In this document: positions 43,579 to 55,949 of the stretch, piece after piece | How the letters are laid out: each line of letters starts with the position of its first letter | Numbering within the stretch: the first letter of the stretch is position 1 | Source of the DNA: Paractinoplanes toevensis | Lineage (GTDB): Bacteria > Actinomycetota > Actinomycetes > Mycobacteriales > Micromonosporaceae | Direction of reading: 5' to 3' | Length of the DNA stretch: 64,000 nt | Assembly: GCF_018332695.1 (NCBI RefSeq) | Contig: NZ_BOQN01000038.1 | Location: forward strand, 213,759 to 277,758 | The notes under the pieces: generated by a model | Told to the model about the DNA's origin: nothing | The model's database searches: none | Seen by the model: the letters and a program-made list of their open reading frames with translations, nothing else | Translations under genes and position numbers: made by a program

Positions 43579-43660
43579 CGCGCCTCCTTCCTCCTCCGGA
43601 CGGCTTCCTTGCTCCGACGGGAATCATCCGACCACCGGGCGGTGCCGGGCCGCGCGGGCC

Positions 43661-43680
43661 GTGGGACGCTGTGGGACACT
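43661..43680 (+). promoter_or_regulatory. Tandem 10-base repeat GTGGGACGCT/GTGGGACACT
   Basis: Two back-to-back copies (43661-43670 and 43671-43680) lie about 65 bases before the XRE-NB-ARC gene. Heptamer repeats in phase with the helix are typical sites for SARP-like or XRE activators. Confidence 0.4.
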
Positions 43681-43743
43681 CGGCAACGCCCTGAGCTGGG
43701 AAAACTCGACGGTGATCCATCGCCGCGGGGCGGGACAAGTACG

Positions 43744-46035
43744 GTGTTGCACGTGTCCAGCCCGCCGGAGCGCCTGGTCGCTCAGCTCGCCGGGATCAAG
43801 GAGCTGAGCGGGCTCAGCCTGCGCGCTCTGGCCCGCGAAGCCGGGCTGAGCAGCTCGTCGCTGTCGCGCTACCTGACCGGCCGGCTCGTGCCGCCGTGGG
43901 AGGCCGTCGTCGCCCTCTGCCGGGTCGTGCGCCGCGACCCCAGGCCGCTGCGGGCGATCTGGACCGAGGCCACCCAGGCCGGCCCGGCTCCCGCCCCGCG
44001 CCGCAACGACCTGCCCGCCGACCTGTTCGACTTCACCGGCCGCGAGGAGGAGTCCGCGCAGGTCGAGGAGCTACTGCGGACGGTCGGCGCGGTCGCCGTC
44101 GACGGCATGGCGGGCGTCGGCAAGACCAGCCTGGCCCTGCACGTGGCCCACCGGCTGGCCCCGTCGTTCCCGGACGGCGGCCTCTACCTCGACCTGCAGG
44201 GCTTCACCCCCGGCCAGGAACCGCTCGAACCGCAGGCCGCGCTGGCCCGGTTGCTGGCCGGCCTGGACGTCACGCACCTGCCGGCCGGCACCGCCGAGCG
44301 GGCCGCGCTGTGGCGATCGGAGCTGTCCCGCCGCCGCGCGCTGGTGCTGTTGGACAACGCGGCCGACGCCGACCAGGCGCGCCCGCTGCTGCCCGGCGCC
44401 GGTCCGTCCGCCGTCCTGATCACCAGCCGCAACCGCCTGGTCAGCCTGGACGGGGTGCCGCCGGTGACCCTCACGCCGCTCGGCGACGACGACGCAGCCC
44501 GGCTGTTCGGGCGCGCGGCCGGCCTCGCGCCCGCCCCCGCAGGGAGGGACGCGGACGCTGAGGGAGCGGCCGTCGAGCAGGTGCTGCGGCTGTGCGGCGG
44601 GCTGCCGCTCGCGTTGCGGATGGCCGGTGCTCGGCTGCGTCACCGACCCGGCTGGACCGTCGCGGTGCTGGCCGAGCGGCTGCGTGACAGTGCCGGCCGG
44701 TTCGACGCCGTGTTCGGGATGTCGTTGCAGCAGCTCGATCCGGCCCAGCGGCGCCTGTTCCGGCTGCTGGGCGTGCTCCCCGGCGCCGACTTCGACGCCG
44801 GTGTGGCTGCCGCGCTGGACGACCAGCCGGTCGACGATCTTCTGGACGAGTTGGTCGACGCCCACCTGCTCCAGGAGACCGCACCGGGCCGTTACCGGAT
44901 GCACGACCTGATCCGCCGCTACGCCGCCGACCTGGCCGCCGAGGAGGAGCCGAAGGCCGGCGACGCCCTGCGCCGGGTTGTCACCCACTACCTCGCGCGG
45001 GCCGTCGACCACGACCGGATCCTGCCCGCACCGGGCCGCGACCGCCCGGAGAGCGGCGATCCCGCGGCGGCGATGGCGTGGTTCGACCTCGAATACGTCA
45101 ACCTGGTCGCCGCCTTCGACGCCGCCGTCCGGCTCGGCGCCGACGAGGTGGTGGCCGGTCTGCCGCAGACCATGCGGGTCTGGTTCTTCCGTCACCGGGG
45201 CACCGACGACCAGTCCCGCATGCTCACGGCCGCCGCCGACGCCTGCCGGCGCCTGGGCCGCCACCGCGAGCGCTCAGCGCTGCTGGCCGACCTCGGCTTC
45301 GCCTACGCCGCAGCGGGCCGCCTAATCGAGGCACTGAAGGCCTACGAAAAGGCCGGCGCCACCGACCCGCCCGGCGACACCGGCCGCGCCGGGCCAGCCG
45401 GCGGCGCCGCGTCGGGGGATGAGTTGGCGGCGGCTCTGGCTTTGCGGATCGGGTTTGTGTATCGGGATCTGGGTGATTCGGTTTCGGCGCGACGGCACCT
45501 CCGGCGGGCCCGTCAGCTGTTCGAGCAGGGTGGGCAACGCGGCGGTCAAGCCCAGGCCCTGGCCGCCGAGGGCTGGGTGACCCTGCAGCTCGGGGATCGG
45601 GACGAGGCCGCCGCGCTGGCTCGGGCCTCGGTCGCCCTGGCCGACGGGCCGGGCCGGATCACCGGGCTGGTCACTCTGGGCGTGGCCCTGGCCGCAGATG
45701 AGCCGGCCGAGTCGCGGCGGGTTCTCGGGGAGGCGCTGAGCCTCGCCGAGGAGCATCATCTGCCGCACAACCAGGCTCTCTGCCACAACGCCGCCGGGAT
45801 CGCCCTGCGCACCGCCGGCGCGTTCGCCGAGGCCCTCGACCGGCACCGGCTGGCCCTGCGGCTGTTGCGGCCGCTCAACGAGGTGCAGCTGGAGATCGAT
45901 TGCCTGCAGGCCTACGCCGAGACGTGCCGGGCGGCGGGGCGCCCGGAGGAGGCGCGCCCGCTGCTGGATCGGATCATCGGCCTGGCGCGGGAGCTGGGCC
46001 GGCCGTACGACGAGGAGCGGGCGCGGCGGGGGTGA
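43744..46035 (+). CDS. XRE-NB-ARC-TPR signal-transduction regulator (STAND ATPase)
   Basis: The 763-residue protein starts with an XRE helix-turn-helix (about 20-60: LSLRALAREAGLSSSSLSRYL). An NB-ARC ATPase follows, with Walker A VDGMAGVGKTSLALHVAH and Walker B ALVLLDNAAD, then winged-helix and TPR-like helical repeats to the end. This is the AfsR/GutR-like STAND layout without the SARP domain. These proteins act as ligand-triggered switches for secondary metabolism or defence. GTG start at 43744, possibly 43753. Confidence 0.85.
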   Translation: MLHVSSPPERLVAQLAGIKELSGLSLRALAREAGLSSSSLSRYLTGRLVPPWEAVVALCRVVRRDPRPLRAIWTEATQAGPAPAPRRNDLPADLFDFTGREEESAQVEELLRTVGAVAVDGMAGVGKTSLALHVAHRLAPSFPDGGLYLDLQGFTPGQEPLEPQAALARLLAGLDVTHLPAGTAERAALWRSELSRRRALVLLDNAADADQARPLLPGAGPSAVLITSRNRLVSLDGVPPVTLTPLGDDDAARLFGRAAGLAPAPAGRDADAEGAAVEQVLRLCGGLPLALRMAGARLRHRPGWTVAVLAERLRDSAGRFDAVFGMSLQQLDPAQRRLFRLLGVLPGADFDAGVAAALDDQPVDDLLDELVDAHLLQETAPGRYRMHDLIRRYAADLAAEEEPKAGDALRRVVTHYLARAVDHDRILPAPGRDRPESGDPAAAMAWFDLEYVNLVAAFDAAVRLGADEVVAGLPQTMRVWFFRHRGTDDQSRMLTAAADACRRLGRHRERSALLADLGFAYAAAGRLIEALKAYEKAGATDPPGDTGRAGPAGGAASGDELAAALALRIGFVYRDLGDSVSARRHLRRARQLFEQGGQRGGQAQALAAEGWVTLQLGDRDEAAALARASVALADGPGRITGLVTLGVALAADEPAESRRVLGEALSLAEEHHLPHNQALCHNAAGIALRTAGAFAEALDRHRLALRLLRPLNEVQLEIDCLQAYAETCRAAGRPEEARPLLDRIIGLARELGRPYDEERARRG

Positions 46036-46051
46036 GCCCACCGCCCGCACC

Positions 46052-46660
46052 TCATCGCAGGAAGCCTTTTGCCAGGTCTCGCGCCTGGGCGTGGGCCAGG
46101 CTCCGGGCCTGGTCGGCGTCGGCGGTGACCAGGTTGGGGCGGAAGTGGATGGTGCGGATGTCCTCGACGCCGGCCCAGCGCAGCCAGTCCTCCAGGTAGG
46201 GCGCTTGGAAGTCGGCACCGAAGGCCGGGCCGCGGTCCGGCCCGTACACCGCGCTGGTGTAGATGACCGCGGCGCGCTTGCCGCGCAGCAGGCCGCGGTA
46301 ACCGGTGGCCGGGTCGAAGCCGAAGACCAGGCCGGGCTGGCTCACCACGTCGATGAACTGCTTGAGGATGTACGGGATGCCGGCGTTCCACATCGGCACG
46401 CTGAACACGTACCGGTCGGCGGCGTCGAAGCGGCGGAAAGTGGCGATCGCCGCGTCCCAGGCCGCGCTGGTCGGCTGCTCGCCGGCGAAGACGGCCATCT
46501 TGGCGGCGGCCGCCTCGGGACCGAACGGCGGCAGGGTGCCGTCCCACAGGTCGTACTCCTCGAAGGGAGCCTCCAGTGAGGACAGGAAGGTGGCGGCGAT
46601 GGCCCGCGATTCGGAGGCGGTGCCGCGGGGCGAGGCGGCGAGGTGCAGGACCGAGTTCAT
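46052..46660 (-). CDS. azoR: FMN-dependent NADH-azoreductase
   Basis: The 202-residue flavodoxin-fold protein has the FMN phosphate loop LHLAASPRGTASES, the azoreductase block FSVPMWNAGIPYILKQFIDV and GKRAAVIYTSAVYG. AzoR enzymes reduce quinones and azo compounds with NADH. I start at MNSVLH (46660); the frame opens a little further. It is divergent from a MarR gene across duplicated 14-base palindromes. Confidence 0.88.
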   Translation of the reverse strand: MNSVLHLAASPRGTASESRAIAATFLSSLEAPFEEYDLWDGTLPPFGPEAAAAKMAVFAGEQPTSAAWDAAIATFRRFDAADRYVFSVPMWNAGIPYILKQFIDVVSQPGLVFGFDPATGYRGLLRGKRAAVIYTSAVYGPDRGPAFGADFQAPYLEDWLRWAGVEDIRTIHFRPNLVTADADQARSLAHAQARDLAKGFLR

Positions 46661-46684
46661 GGTGACTCCCGACGATGGCGAAGA

Positions 46685-46726
46685 TGCGTGCGCACGCACA
46701 TTATTAAGTCAATGCGTGCGCACGCA
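46685..46726. promoter_or_regulatory. Two MarR operators between azoR and marR
   Basis: TGCGTGCGCACGCA occurs at 46685-46698 and again at 46713-46726, identical over 17 bases with flanks and 28 bases apart. Each is a perfect palindrome. They cover the divergent promoters, so the MarR protein likely represses both genes. Confidence 0.7.
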
Positions 46727-46749
46727 CAATAGTTGGGTACTCTCGGGTG

Positions 46750-47181
46750 ATGAGCGACACCGATCCGGCCGCCTGGGCGGCGCTGCTGCGGGTGCACGCG
46801 GCGCTCGTCCCGCTGATCGACCGCGAGCTGCAGACCACCTGTCGACTGCCGCTGACCTGGTATGACGTACTCCTGGAAGTTAATTCGGCGCCCGGGCGCC
46901 GGCTCAGCATGGGGGAGCTGGGCCAGGCCGCCGTGGTCAGCCGCACCCGGGCCAGCCGGGTGGTCGACCAGCTCGAGGCGGCCGGCCTGGTGAGCCGGGA
47001 GAGCAACCCGGACGACCGCCGTTCCGCCTACGCCGCGATCACCGAGGCCGGCCGGCAGCGGCTGCGCGACGCTGCCCCGGTCTACCTCGACGCGATCCGG
47101 CGGCACTTCACGTCGCGGATGACCGCGGCCGAGTCGCGCGCCGTCGCATCGGCGCTCGGAAAGGTGCTGCGGGCCGGTTAG
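46750..47181 (+). CDS. MarR-family transcriptional regulator
   Basis: The 143-residue winged-helix regulator has LSMGELGQAAVVSRTRASRVVDQLEAAGLV (recognition helix region) and NPDDRRSAYAAITEAG (wing). It is divergent from the azoreductase. Redox- or electrophile-responsive MarR proteins commonly control quinone/azo reductases; no sensing Cys is obvious here. ATG at 46750, with a GTG three bases earlier. Confidence 0.9.
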   Translation: MSDTDPAAWAALLRVHAALVPLIDRELQTTCRLPLTWYDVLLEVNSAPGRRLSMGELGQAAVVSRTRASRVVDQLEAAGLVSRESNPDDRRSAYAAITEAGRQRLRDAAPVYLDAIRRHFTSRMTAAESRAVASALGKVLRAG

Positions 47182-47229
47182 GTCATCCGACAGATTCGGT
47201 GGTGGCTGCTTTCCGACCATTGTCCGGGG

Positions 47230-48015
47230 ATGACGAACACCCCCGTCCTGTTCATCCACGGTCTCTGGCTGCACGCCTCCTCCTGGCAGCCGTGGATCGA
47301 CCTCTTCGCCGCCCGCGGTTTCGCCCCGATCGCCCCGGGCTGGCCGGGCGAGCCGGGCACCGTCGAGGCCGCCCGCCGCGCCCCGCAGGCCGTCGCCGGG
47401 CACGGCATCGACGACGTCACCGACCACTACGCCGCGATCATCGCGACCCTGCCCGCCGCGCCGGTCATCATCGGCCACTCGTTCGGCGGGCTGATCACCC
47501 AGAAGCTGCTCGGCCGGGGCCTCGGCCGGGCCGGCGTCGCCATCGACCCGGCGCAGATCAAAGGCGTCAAACCACTGCCGTTCGCGCAGCTGCGCTCCGG
47601 CTTCCCGGTCCTCGGCAACCCGGCGAACCGGCGCCGGGCCGTTTCCCTCACTCCCGCACAATTCCGGTACGGGTTCGGCAACGCGATCGACGAGCGCGAG
47701 TCCGGCGAGCTGTACGACCGGTGGACCGTCCCGTCGCCGGGGCGGCCGTTGTTCGAGGCCGCGTTGGCCAACTTCACCAAGGACTCGCCGGCCGCCGTCG
47801 ACATCGGCAACACCACCCGCGGCCCGCTGCTGTTCATCTCCGGCCAGCGGGACCACACCGTGCCGGACGCCGTCACCCGGGCCGCCTACAAGCTGTACGG
47901 GGATTCCACCGCCACCACCGAGCTCAAGCAGTTCCCGGACCGCGGCCACTCGCTCACCGTGGACTCGGGCTGGCGCACGATCGCCGACTTCACCCTTGGG
48001 TGGCTGGCTCCCTGA
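47230..48015 (+). CDS. Alpha/beta hydrolase
   Basis: The 261-residue protein has the oxyanion-hole start LFIHGLWLHASSW, the nucleophile elbow GHSFGG, and the acid and His in GQRDHTV and DRGHSLTVD. It has no signal peptide. It may be an esterase or lactonase; the substrate is unknown. Its 3' end overlaps the convergent cation exchanger by 26 bases. Confidence 0.85.
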   Translation: MTNTPVLFIHGLWLHASSWQPWIDLFAARGFAPIAPGWPGEPGTVEAARRAPQAVAGHGIDDVTDHYAAIIATLPAAPVIIGHSFGGLITQKLLGRGLGRAGVAIDPAQIKGVKPLPFAQLRSGFPVLGNPANRRRAVSLTPAQFRYGFGNAIDERESGELYDRWTVPSPGRPLFEAALANFTKDSPAAVDIGNTTRGPLLFISGQRDHTVPDAVTRAAYKLYGDSTATTELKQFPDRGHSLTVDSGWRTIADFTLGWLAP

Positions 48016-49294
48016 GATCGGTGATCAGGCCGGTACGGGTGAGCGCGCGCCCCTCCCGGTGCTGGATGGCGAACAGCGCCAGCGCCGAGAGCAGGTAGAT
48101 GCCGGACAGGGCGAGCATGAAGATCCGGTTGGCCGCGTCGTCGAGCAGGATGCTCGCGGCGAACTGGACCGTGAACAGCGACAGCAGCGTCGCCGCGCCC
48201 CACAGGCTCAGCCGCAGGTTGACCAGCAGGCTCACCGCGAACAGCGACTGCGCGGCGGTGAGCAGCAGCTCGTAGCGCTGGTGCTCGTCCAGCGGCAGGC
48301 CGTGCAGGCTGGCTGAGGAGACCGCGAACACGATCGGGATGGTGCCGACCAGCAGCGTCCACTGGTTGACCTTGCTGGACAGCAGTGTGCCGAGCGCGTG
48401 CGAGGCGCGCAGCCGCCAGGCGTAGAGGCAGGCCACGATCAGCTCGGGGGCCTCGCTGGCGACCGGCGCGGCCCACTGCACCAGCAGGAACTCGTCGATG
48501 TGCAGGCGCTCGCCGCTCTGCACGATGCCGTCGGCGAAGTGTTCCGCGGTGAGCACGATGATGCCGGCCGCCACCAGGAACAGGCCGAGGATCCAGGCCC
48601 GGCTCCGGTCCGCCACCCAGGCCGCGGTGCCGCCCAGCTTGGGCTCCTCGACCGGCGCCTTGGTCAGCCGCCAGGCGTACAGGCCGAAGATGGTGAGCAG
48701 GACGGCCGCGTCCAGCAGGGTCAGGGTGTGCCGCAGCGGCAGGGTGAGCGAGTAGATCGTGGCGACGGCCAGGAACACCACCTCGATCGACATCGGCTTG
48801 TCGAGCTTGACGTGACCCGGGGCGGGCACGCTCGGCTCGTCCTCGGCCCGCTTCGGGTGCCGCCGGGCGACCAGCGCGGCCAGCAGCACCACGAGCGGCC
48901 AGCCGATGCCGACCAGCACCCGGTTGGCGCCGGTCATGTTGGCCAGGGCCAGCGCGCACGAGTCGCCGCACTCGCCCTGCTCGGCGACGGCCTGCCCGGC
49001 CCGCATGGTGAAGACGAAGTCCACGCCGTACTCCGGAAGCACCGCGAGGAAGGCCAGGAAGGCCAGCGCGACCCCGGCGCTCACGTGCACCTCGGCCGCC
49101 TCCGCCGCCCAGGACAGCAGGAACGCGGCCCCGATGATGGCCGCGCCGAAGACGAGGGCGGCCAGGAACGGCGACAGCTCGACGGTGGGCAGTCCGGCGT
49201 AGTCGGCCAGCCCGGCGTAGGCGCCGGGAACGGCGACCGCGGCGGCGAGGGGGAGCGGCCAGGGCCGTCGCTTCTGGGGCATGGGCGCACCCAT
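47990..49294 (-). CDS. Sodium/calcium exchanger-family membrane protein
   Basis: The 434-residue protein has ten or more helices in two inverted halves. The ion-binding repeats are FLAVLPEYGVDFVFTMR in the first half and QWAAPVASEAPELIVACLYAW in the second; each keeps the central Pro and Glu that bind Ca/Na in CaCA proteins. The internal loop carries GQAVAEQGECGDSC, a Cys-bearing insert. It likely moves Ca, Na or H across the membrane. Confidence 0.82.
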   Translation of the reverse strand: MGAPMPQKRRPWPLPLAAAVAVPGAYAGLADYAGLPTVELSPFLAALVFGAAIIGAAFLLSWAAEAAEVHVSAGVALAFLAFLAVLPEYGVDFVFTMRAGQAVAEQGECGDSCALALANMTGANRVLVGIGWPLVVLLAALVARRHPKRAEDEPSVPAPGHVKLDKPMSIEVVFLAVATIYSLTLPLRHTLTLLDAAVLLTIFGLYAWRLTKAPVEEPKLGGTAAWVADRSRAWILGLFLVAAGIIVLTAEHFADGIVQSGERLHIDEFLLVQWAAPVASEAPELIVACLYAWRLRASHALGTLLSSKVNQWTLLVGTIPIVFAVSSASLHGLPLDEHQRYELLLTAAQSLFAVSLLVNLRLSLWGAATLLSLFTVQFAASILLDDAANRIFMLALSGIYLLSALALFAIQHREGRALTRTGLITDLREPATQG

Positions 49295-49312
49295 ACCCGC
49301 CTTACGCCCTCG

Positions 49313-52374
<3,062 letters not shown>

Positions 52375-52797
52375 CGCGCGGGTCCGGTAGGCCTGATAGC
52401 CCGGCCATTGGTCGGTGATCAGCTGCCAGAGGTGGTCGCGGTCGGCGCCCTGCGTCTCGTGCGCGGTCACCGCCACGTCGCTGCCGTCCAGCAGCACCCG
52501 GGCGCGCGGGTCGGCGCGCAGGTTCCAGGCCCAGCCGGGGTCGTTCGGCCCGCCCCAGTTGGAGGCGATCACGATGAGGTCGTCACCGTCGCGGACGTAT
52601 TGCAGAGGGCTGCTCCGGAGCTGCCCGGAGCGGCGGCCGGTGGTGGTCAGCAGGAGCGACGGGGCCATCCCCAGCGCCACCACGCGACCGCGGGTGATCC
52701 GGCCGAGCCACCGGTCGACGCCGACCAGGCTGCGGGCCACCGGGGTGAAGCCCGGCCACGCGCCGACGGCCCGCCACATCCTCTTCCACACGGTCAT

Positions 52798-52843
52798 AGT
52801 TCCTTTTCTATCAATGCGTCGATGAAATTCGAACCAAGGAACT
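52798..52843. promoter_or_regulatory. Inverted repeat between the Ddn-like and PBP genes
   Basis: AGTTCCTT (52798-52805) and AAGGAACT (52836-52843) are exact complements, 30 bases apart, in AT-rich DNA between divergent starts. Possible operator. Confidence 0.35.
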
Positions 52844-52883
52844 TCACAGGAAGTTTCTCGATCTGGTCCCGTAACCTGCCGGG

Positions 52884-55013
52884 GTGAAATCCTGGTTTCG
52901 CCCCCGCGACCACAACATCTTTGCCAATTCGGCGAGCCTGCTCATCTGCGGGCTGCTGACCGGAGTTGTGGCCGCGGCCGCGGCCTTTCCCGCCGCGGCG
53001 CTGTCCGGCCTCACCGTCAAGGCGGGCGAGAGCGCGTACGAGGCGCTGCCCAGCGAGTTGTCCGACTTCAGCTCGCCGCAGATCACCCGCATCTACGCCT
53101 CCGACGGCAAGACCCAGATAGCGGTCATGTACGACGAGTTCCGCAGCGACGTACCGTTGTCGCAGATTTCGGTCAACGTGCAGAACGCGATCGTCGCCGC
53201 CGAGGACCGCGATTTCTACCACCACAACGGCGTCGACCTCAAAGGCACGGTCCGCGCTCTGGTGAGTGACTCTAGCGGCGGCAGCAAACAGGGCGCGTCC
53301 ACCCTCACCATGCAGTACGTCCGGCTGTCGCTGGAATACTCGGCGACCGACCCGAAAGACGTCGTCGCCGCGTCCCAGGACACCCCGAAACGCAAGATCA
53401 CCGAGATGAAGTACGCGCTGCAGCTCGAGAAGGAGCTGAGCAAGAAGCAGATCCTCGAGCGTTACCTGAACATCGCGCCGTTCGGCAACGGCGCCTACGG
53501 CATCTACGCGGCCAGCCAGATCTACTTCAACAAGAGCCCGAAGGACCTGGACGTGGCGCAGGCGGCACTGCTGGCCGGTCTGGTGAAGGCGCCGACCAGC
53601 TTCAACCCGGCCACCACCAGCGGCTACCCGCAGGCCGTCGCCCGCCGGCAGTACGTTCTCGACGGCATGGTCACCACCGGCGCGATCACCCCGGCGCAGG
53701 AGAAGGCCGCCGTCGCGGAGAAGGTCCCGCAGAAGGTCAAGAAGGTCGGCAACGGCTGCGTCTCGGTCAGCAAGAACCAGTGGGGCTTCTTCTGCGACTA
53801 CTTCACCCGGTGGTGGCTGCAGCAGGAGGCGTTCGGCTCCACGACGTACGACCGTCAGCGCCGGCTCAACGACGGCGGCTACCGCATCGTCACGAGCATG
53901 GACCTCGACGCCACCGCGGCCGCGTTCAAACGGATCGACCAGCAGATCTCGAAGAAGAACAAGGACGCGCTGATGCTGGCCGCGGTGCAACCTGGCACCG
54001 GCAGGGTGCTGGCCCTGGCGGCGAACCGCACCTACAGCCTGGACGAATCCCGGAACCACATCTCGTCCGACCCGAAGAAGGCCGCCAAGAAGCTCAAGGG
54101 CACCTACCCCAACACCACCAACCCGATCATCAGCGGTGGCGGCGACGTCGACGGCTACCAGGCCGGCTCCACCTTCAAGATGTTCACCATGGTGACCGCC
54201 CTGAAGCAGGGCATCCCGCTGACCAAGACGATCAAGGCGGAGAAGGTGGCGAAGACGCACTACATCGTGGCGCCGAGCAGCCCGGCCGCCTGCCCCGGCA
54301 CGCACTTCTACTGCCCGGGCAACGCGGGCGAGAGCGAGGCCGGCACCTACAACATGTGGGCGGCGTTCGGGCATTCGGTGAACACGTACTTCGTGCCGCT
54401 GGAGGAGGAGGTCGGCGCGCAGAACGTGGTGCGGACCGCCGAGGACTTCGGCATCAAGTTCCGCGCCTCGAACGACGCGTTGCTGGCCGAGCCGGGCAAC
54501 GCCGAGCAGTGGGGAGCGTTCACCCTGGGCGTCTCCGAGTCCACCCCGCTCGACCTGGCCAACGCGTACGCCACCCTGGCCGCCGACGGCAACTACTGCT
54601 CGCCGACGCCGGTCACCCAGATCCTCGACCAGGACGGCGCGAAGATCGACGTCGGCGCGCCGAGCTGCCGCCCGGTGGTGTCGGCCGACGTCGCCCGCAA
54701 GGCCGTCGACGCGGCCCGCTGCCCGGTCGGCGACTCGGCCCAGACCGGCAATTGCGGCGGCTCCGGCACCGCGCCCCAGGCGCACGGCGTCGTCGGCCAC
54801 CCGGTCTTCGGCAAGACCGGCACCACCGACAGCTCCAAGACCGCCGCCCTCATCCTGGGCACCACGTCGATCGTGGTGGCCGGCTACCTGGCCGACACCG
54901 ACTGGCCGCAGACCACGCAACACATGGATCACGGCACGGTCAACCCGGCGGTCTGGAACACGGTGGGCGACTACATGCGCGACAAACCCAGCGTGCAGTT
55001 CCTCAAGCCCTGA
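52884..55013 (+). CDS. Class A penicillin-binding protein (transglycosylase/transpeptidase)
   Basis: The 709-residue protein has an N-terminal membrane anchor (about 18-40). The GT51 transglycosylase domain has the catalytic Glu in AAEDRDFYHHNG, then GASTLTMQYVR. The transpeptidase domain has the SxxK motif in AGSTFKMF, SxN in GHSVNTYF and KTG in FGKTGTTD. It polymerises and cross-links peptidoglycan outside the membrane. It starts GTG at 52884 and overlaps the convergent XRE gene by 11 bases. No PASTA domain is present. Confidence 0.9.
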   Translation: MKSWFRPRDHNIFANSASLLICGLLTGVVAAAAAFPAAALSGLTVKAGESAYEALPSELSDFSSPQITRIYASDGKTQIAVMYDEFRSDVPLSQISVNVQNAIVAAEDRDFYHHNGVDLKGTVRALVSDSSGGSKQGASTLTMQYVRLSLEYSATDPKDVVAASQDTPKRKITEMKYALQLEKELSKKQILERYLNIAPFGNGAYGIYAASQIYFNKSPKDLDVAQAALLAGLVKAPTSFNPATTSGYPQAVARRQYVLDGMVTTGAITPAQEKAAVAEKVPQKVKKVGNGCVSVSKNQWGFFCDYFTRWWLQQEAFGSTTYDRQRRLNDGGYRIVTSMDLDATAAAFKRIDQQISKKNKDALMLAAVQPGTGRVLALAANRTYSLDESRNHISSDPKKAAKKLKGTYPNTTNPIISGGGDVDGYQAGSTFKMFTMVTALKQGIPLTKTIKAEKVAKTHYIVAPSSPAACPGTHFYCPGNAGESEAGTYNMWAAFGHSVNTYFVPLEEEVGAQNVVRTAEDFGIKFRASNDALLAEPGNAEQWGAFTLGVSESTPLDLANAYATLAADGNYCSPTPVTQILDQDGAKIDVGAPSCRPVVSADVARKAVDAARCPVGDSAQTGNCGGSGTAPQAHGVVGHPVFGKTGTTDSSKTAALILGTTSIVVAGYLADTDWPQTTQHMDHGTVNPAVWNTVGDYMRDKPSVQFLKP

Positions 55014-55848
55014 CGGCGGTCCAACTGGCGAGCAGGTTCAGCGCTTCCTCGGACGGCGAGCCCGGCTCGGTGCTGTAGGCGGTCAGCGTCAGGCCCGGGT
55101 CGGCCGGCAGCGGCATGGAGTCGAACGTGACGTCGATCAGGCCGACCAGCGGGTGCCGGAAGTGTTTGCTGCCGTGCTGGTGCAGCGTGACGTTGTGGGA
55201 GGCCCATTCGGTGCGGAAGACGTCGCTGCGGGTGGCGAGCTCGCCGACCAGATCGGTCAGTTCCCGGTCATGAGGATCACGGCCGGCTGCGGCGCGCAGC
55301 ACGGCGACGGTGGAGCGAGCGACGTCCGCCCAGCCGGGATAGAAGATCTGCGACGCCGGGTCGAGGAAGCAGAACCGGGCCATGTTCGCCGGCCGGGCCG
55401 GATCTTCGAAGATCGGCGAGTAGAGCGCACGGCCGAGCGTATTGATGGCCAGGACGTCCAGGCGCCCGTTGCGAACGAAGGCCGGGGTGCTCATCGAGTC
55501 GATGACCCGTCGCACGCTCGGGTGCAGCCCGGGCGGGTTCCGCCGGGTCCGGTTGGCTCGCTGCGGCTTCGCGGCGCGGGCCAGGTTGAACAGGTGCAGC
55601 CGTTCGGCGTCGTCGAGGCGCAGGGCGCGGGCGACCGCGTCGAGCACGTCGTCGGAGACCCCGTCGATGTGCCCCTTCTCCAGCCGGACATACCAGTCGG
55701 TCGAGACACCGGCCAGGACGGCGACCTCTTCGCGGCGGAGGCCGGGCACCCGGCGGGTTCCCCCGCCCGGGGGCAGGCCCACCTGCTCTGGCGTGATCTT
55801 CGCGCGCCTCGTGGTGAGGAACTCCCGGATCTCGGCTCGGTTGTCCAT
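55003..55848 (-). CDS. XRE regulator with MmyB-like ligand-binding domain
   Basis: The 281-residue protein has an N-terminal helix-turn-helix (GLRREEVAVLAGVSTDWYVRLE) and a C-terminal MmyB-like PAS-type domain (FVRNGRLDVLAINTLGRALY, RFCFLDPASQIFYPGWADVA, HPLVGLIDVTFDSM). These regulators usually repress an adjacent oxidoreductase or exporter. It is divergent from the MFS/AKR operon and is its likely regulator. Confidence 0.88.
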   Translation of the reverse strand: MDNRAEIREFLTTRRAKITPEQVGLPPGGGTRRVPGLRREEVAVLAGVSTDWYVRLEKGHIDGVSDDVLDAVARALRLDDAERLHLFNLARAAKPQRANRTRRNPPGLHPSVRRVIDSMSTPAFVRNGRLDVLAINTLGRALYSPIFEDPARPANMARFCFLDPASQIFYPGWADVARSTVAVLRAAAGRDPHDRELTDLVGELATRSDVFRTEWASHNVTLHQHGSKHFRHPLVGLIDVTFDSMPLPADPGLTLTAYSTEPGSPSEEALNLLASWTAVRA

Positions 55849-55949
55849 GTCATGACGCTACGACACGCCCCGAGCGGAAAGGGGGTGGAGATTGTCCCCC
55901 CGATAAACCCGCCCTCCCGCGCCGGTGCACGCCGGGGTTGCATGGTTCC

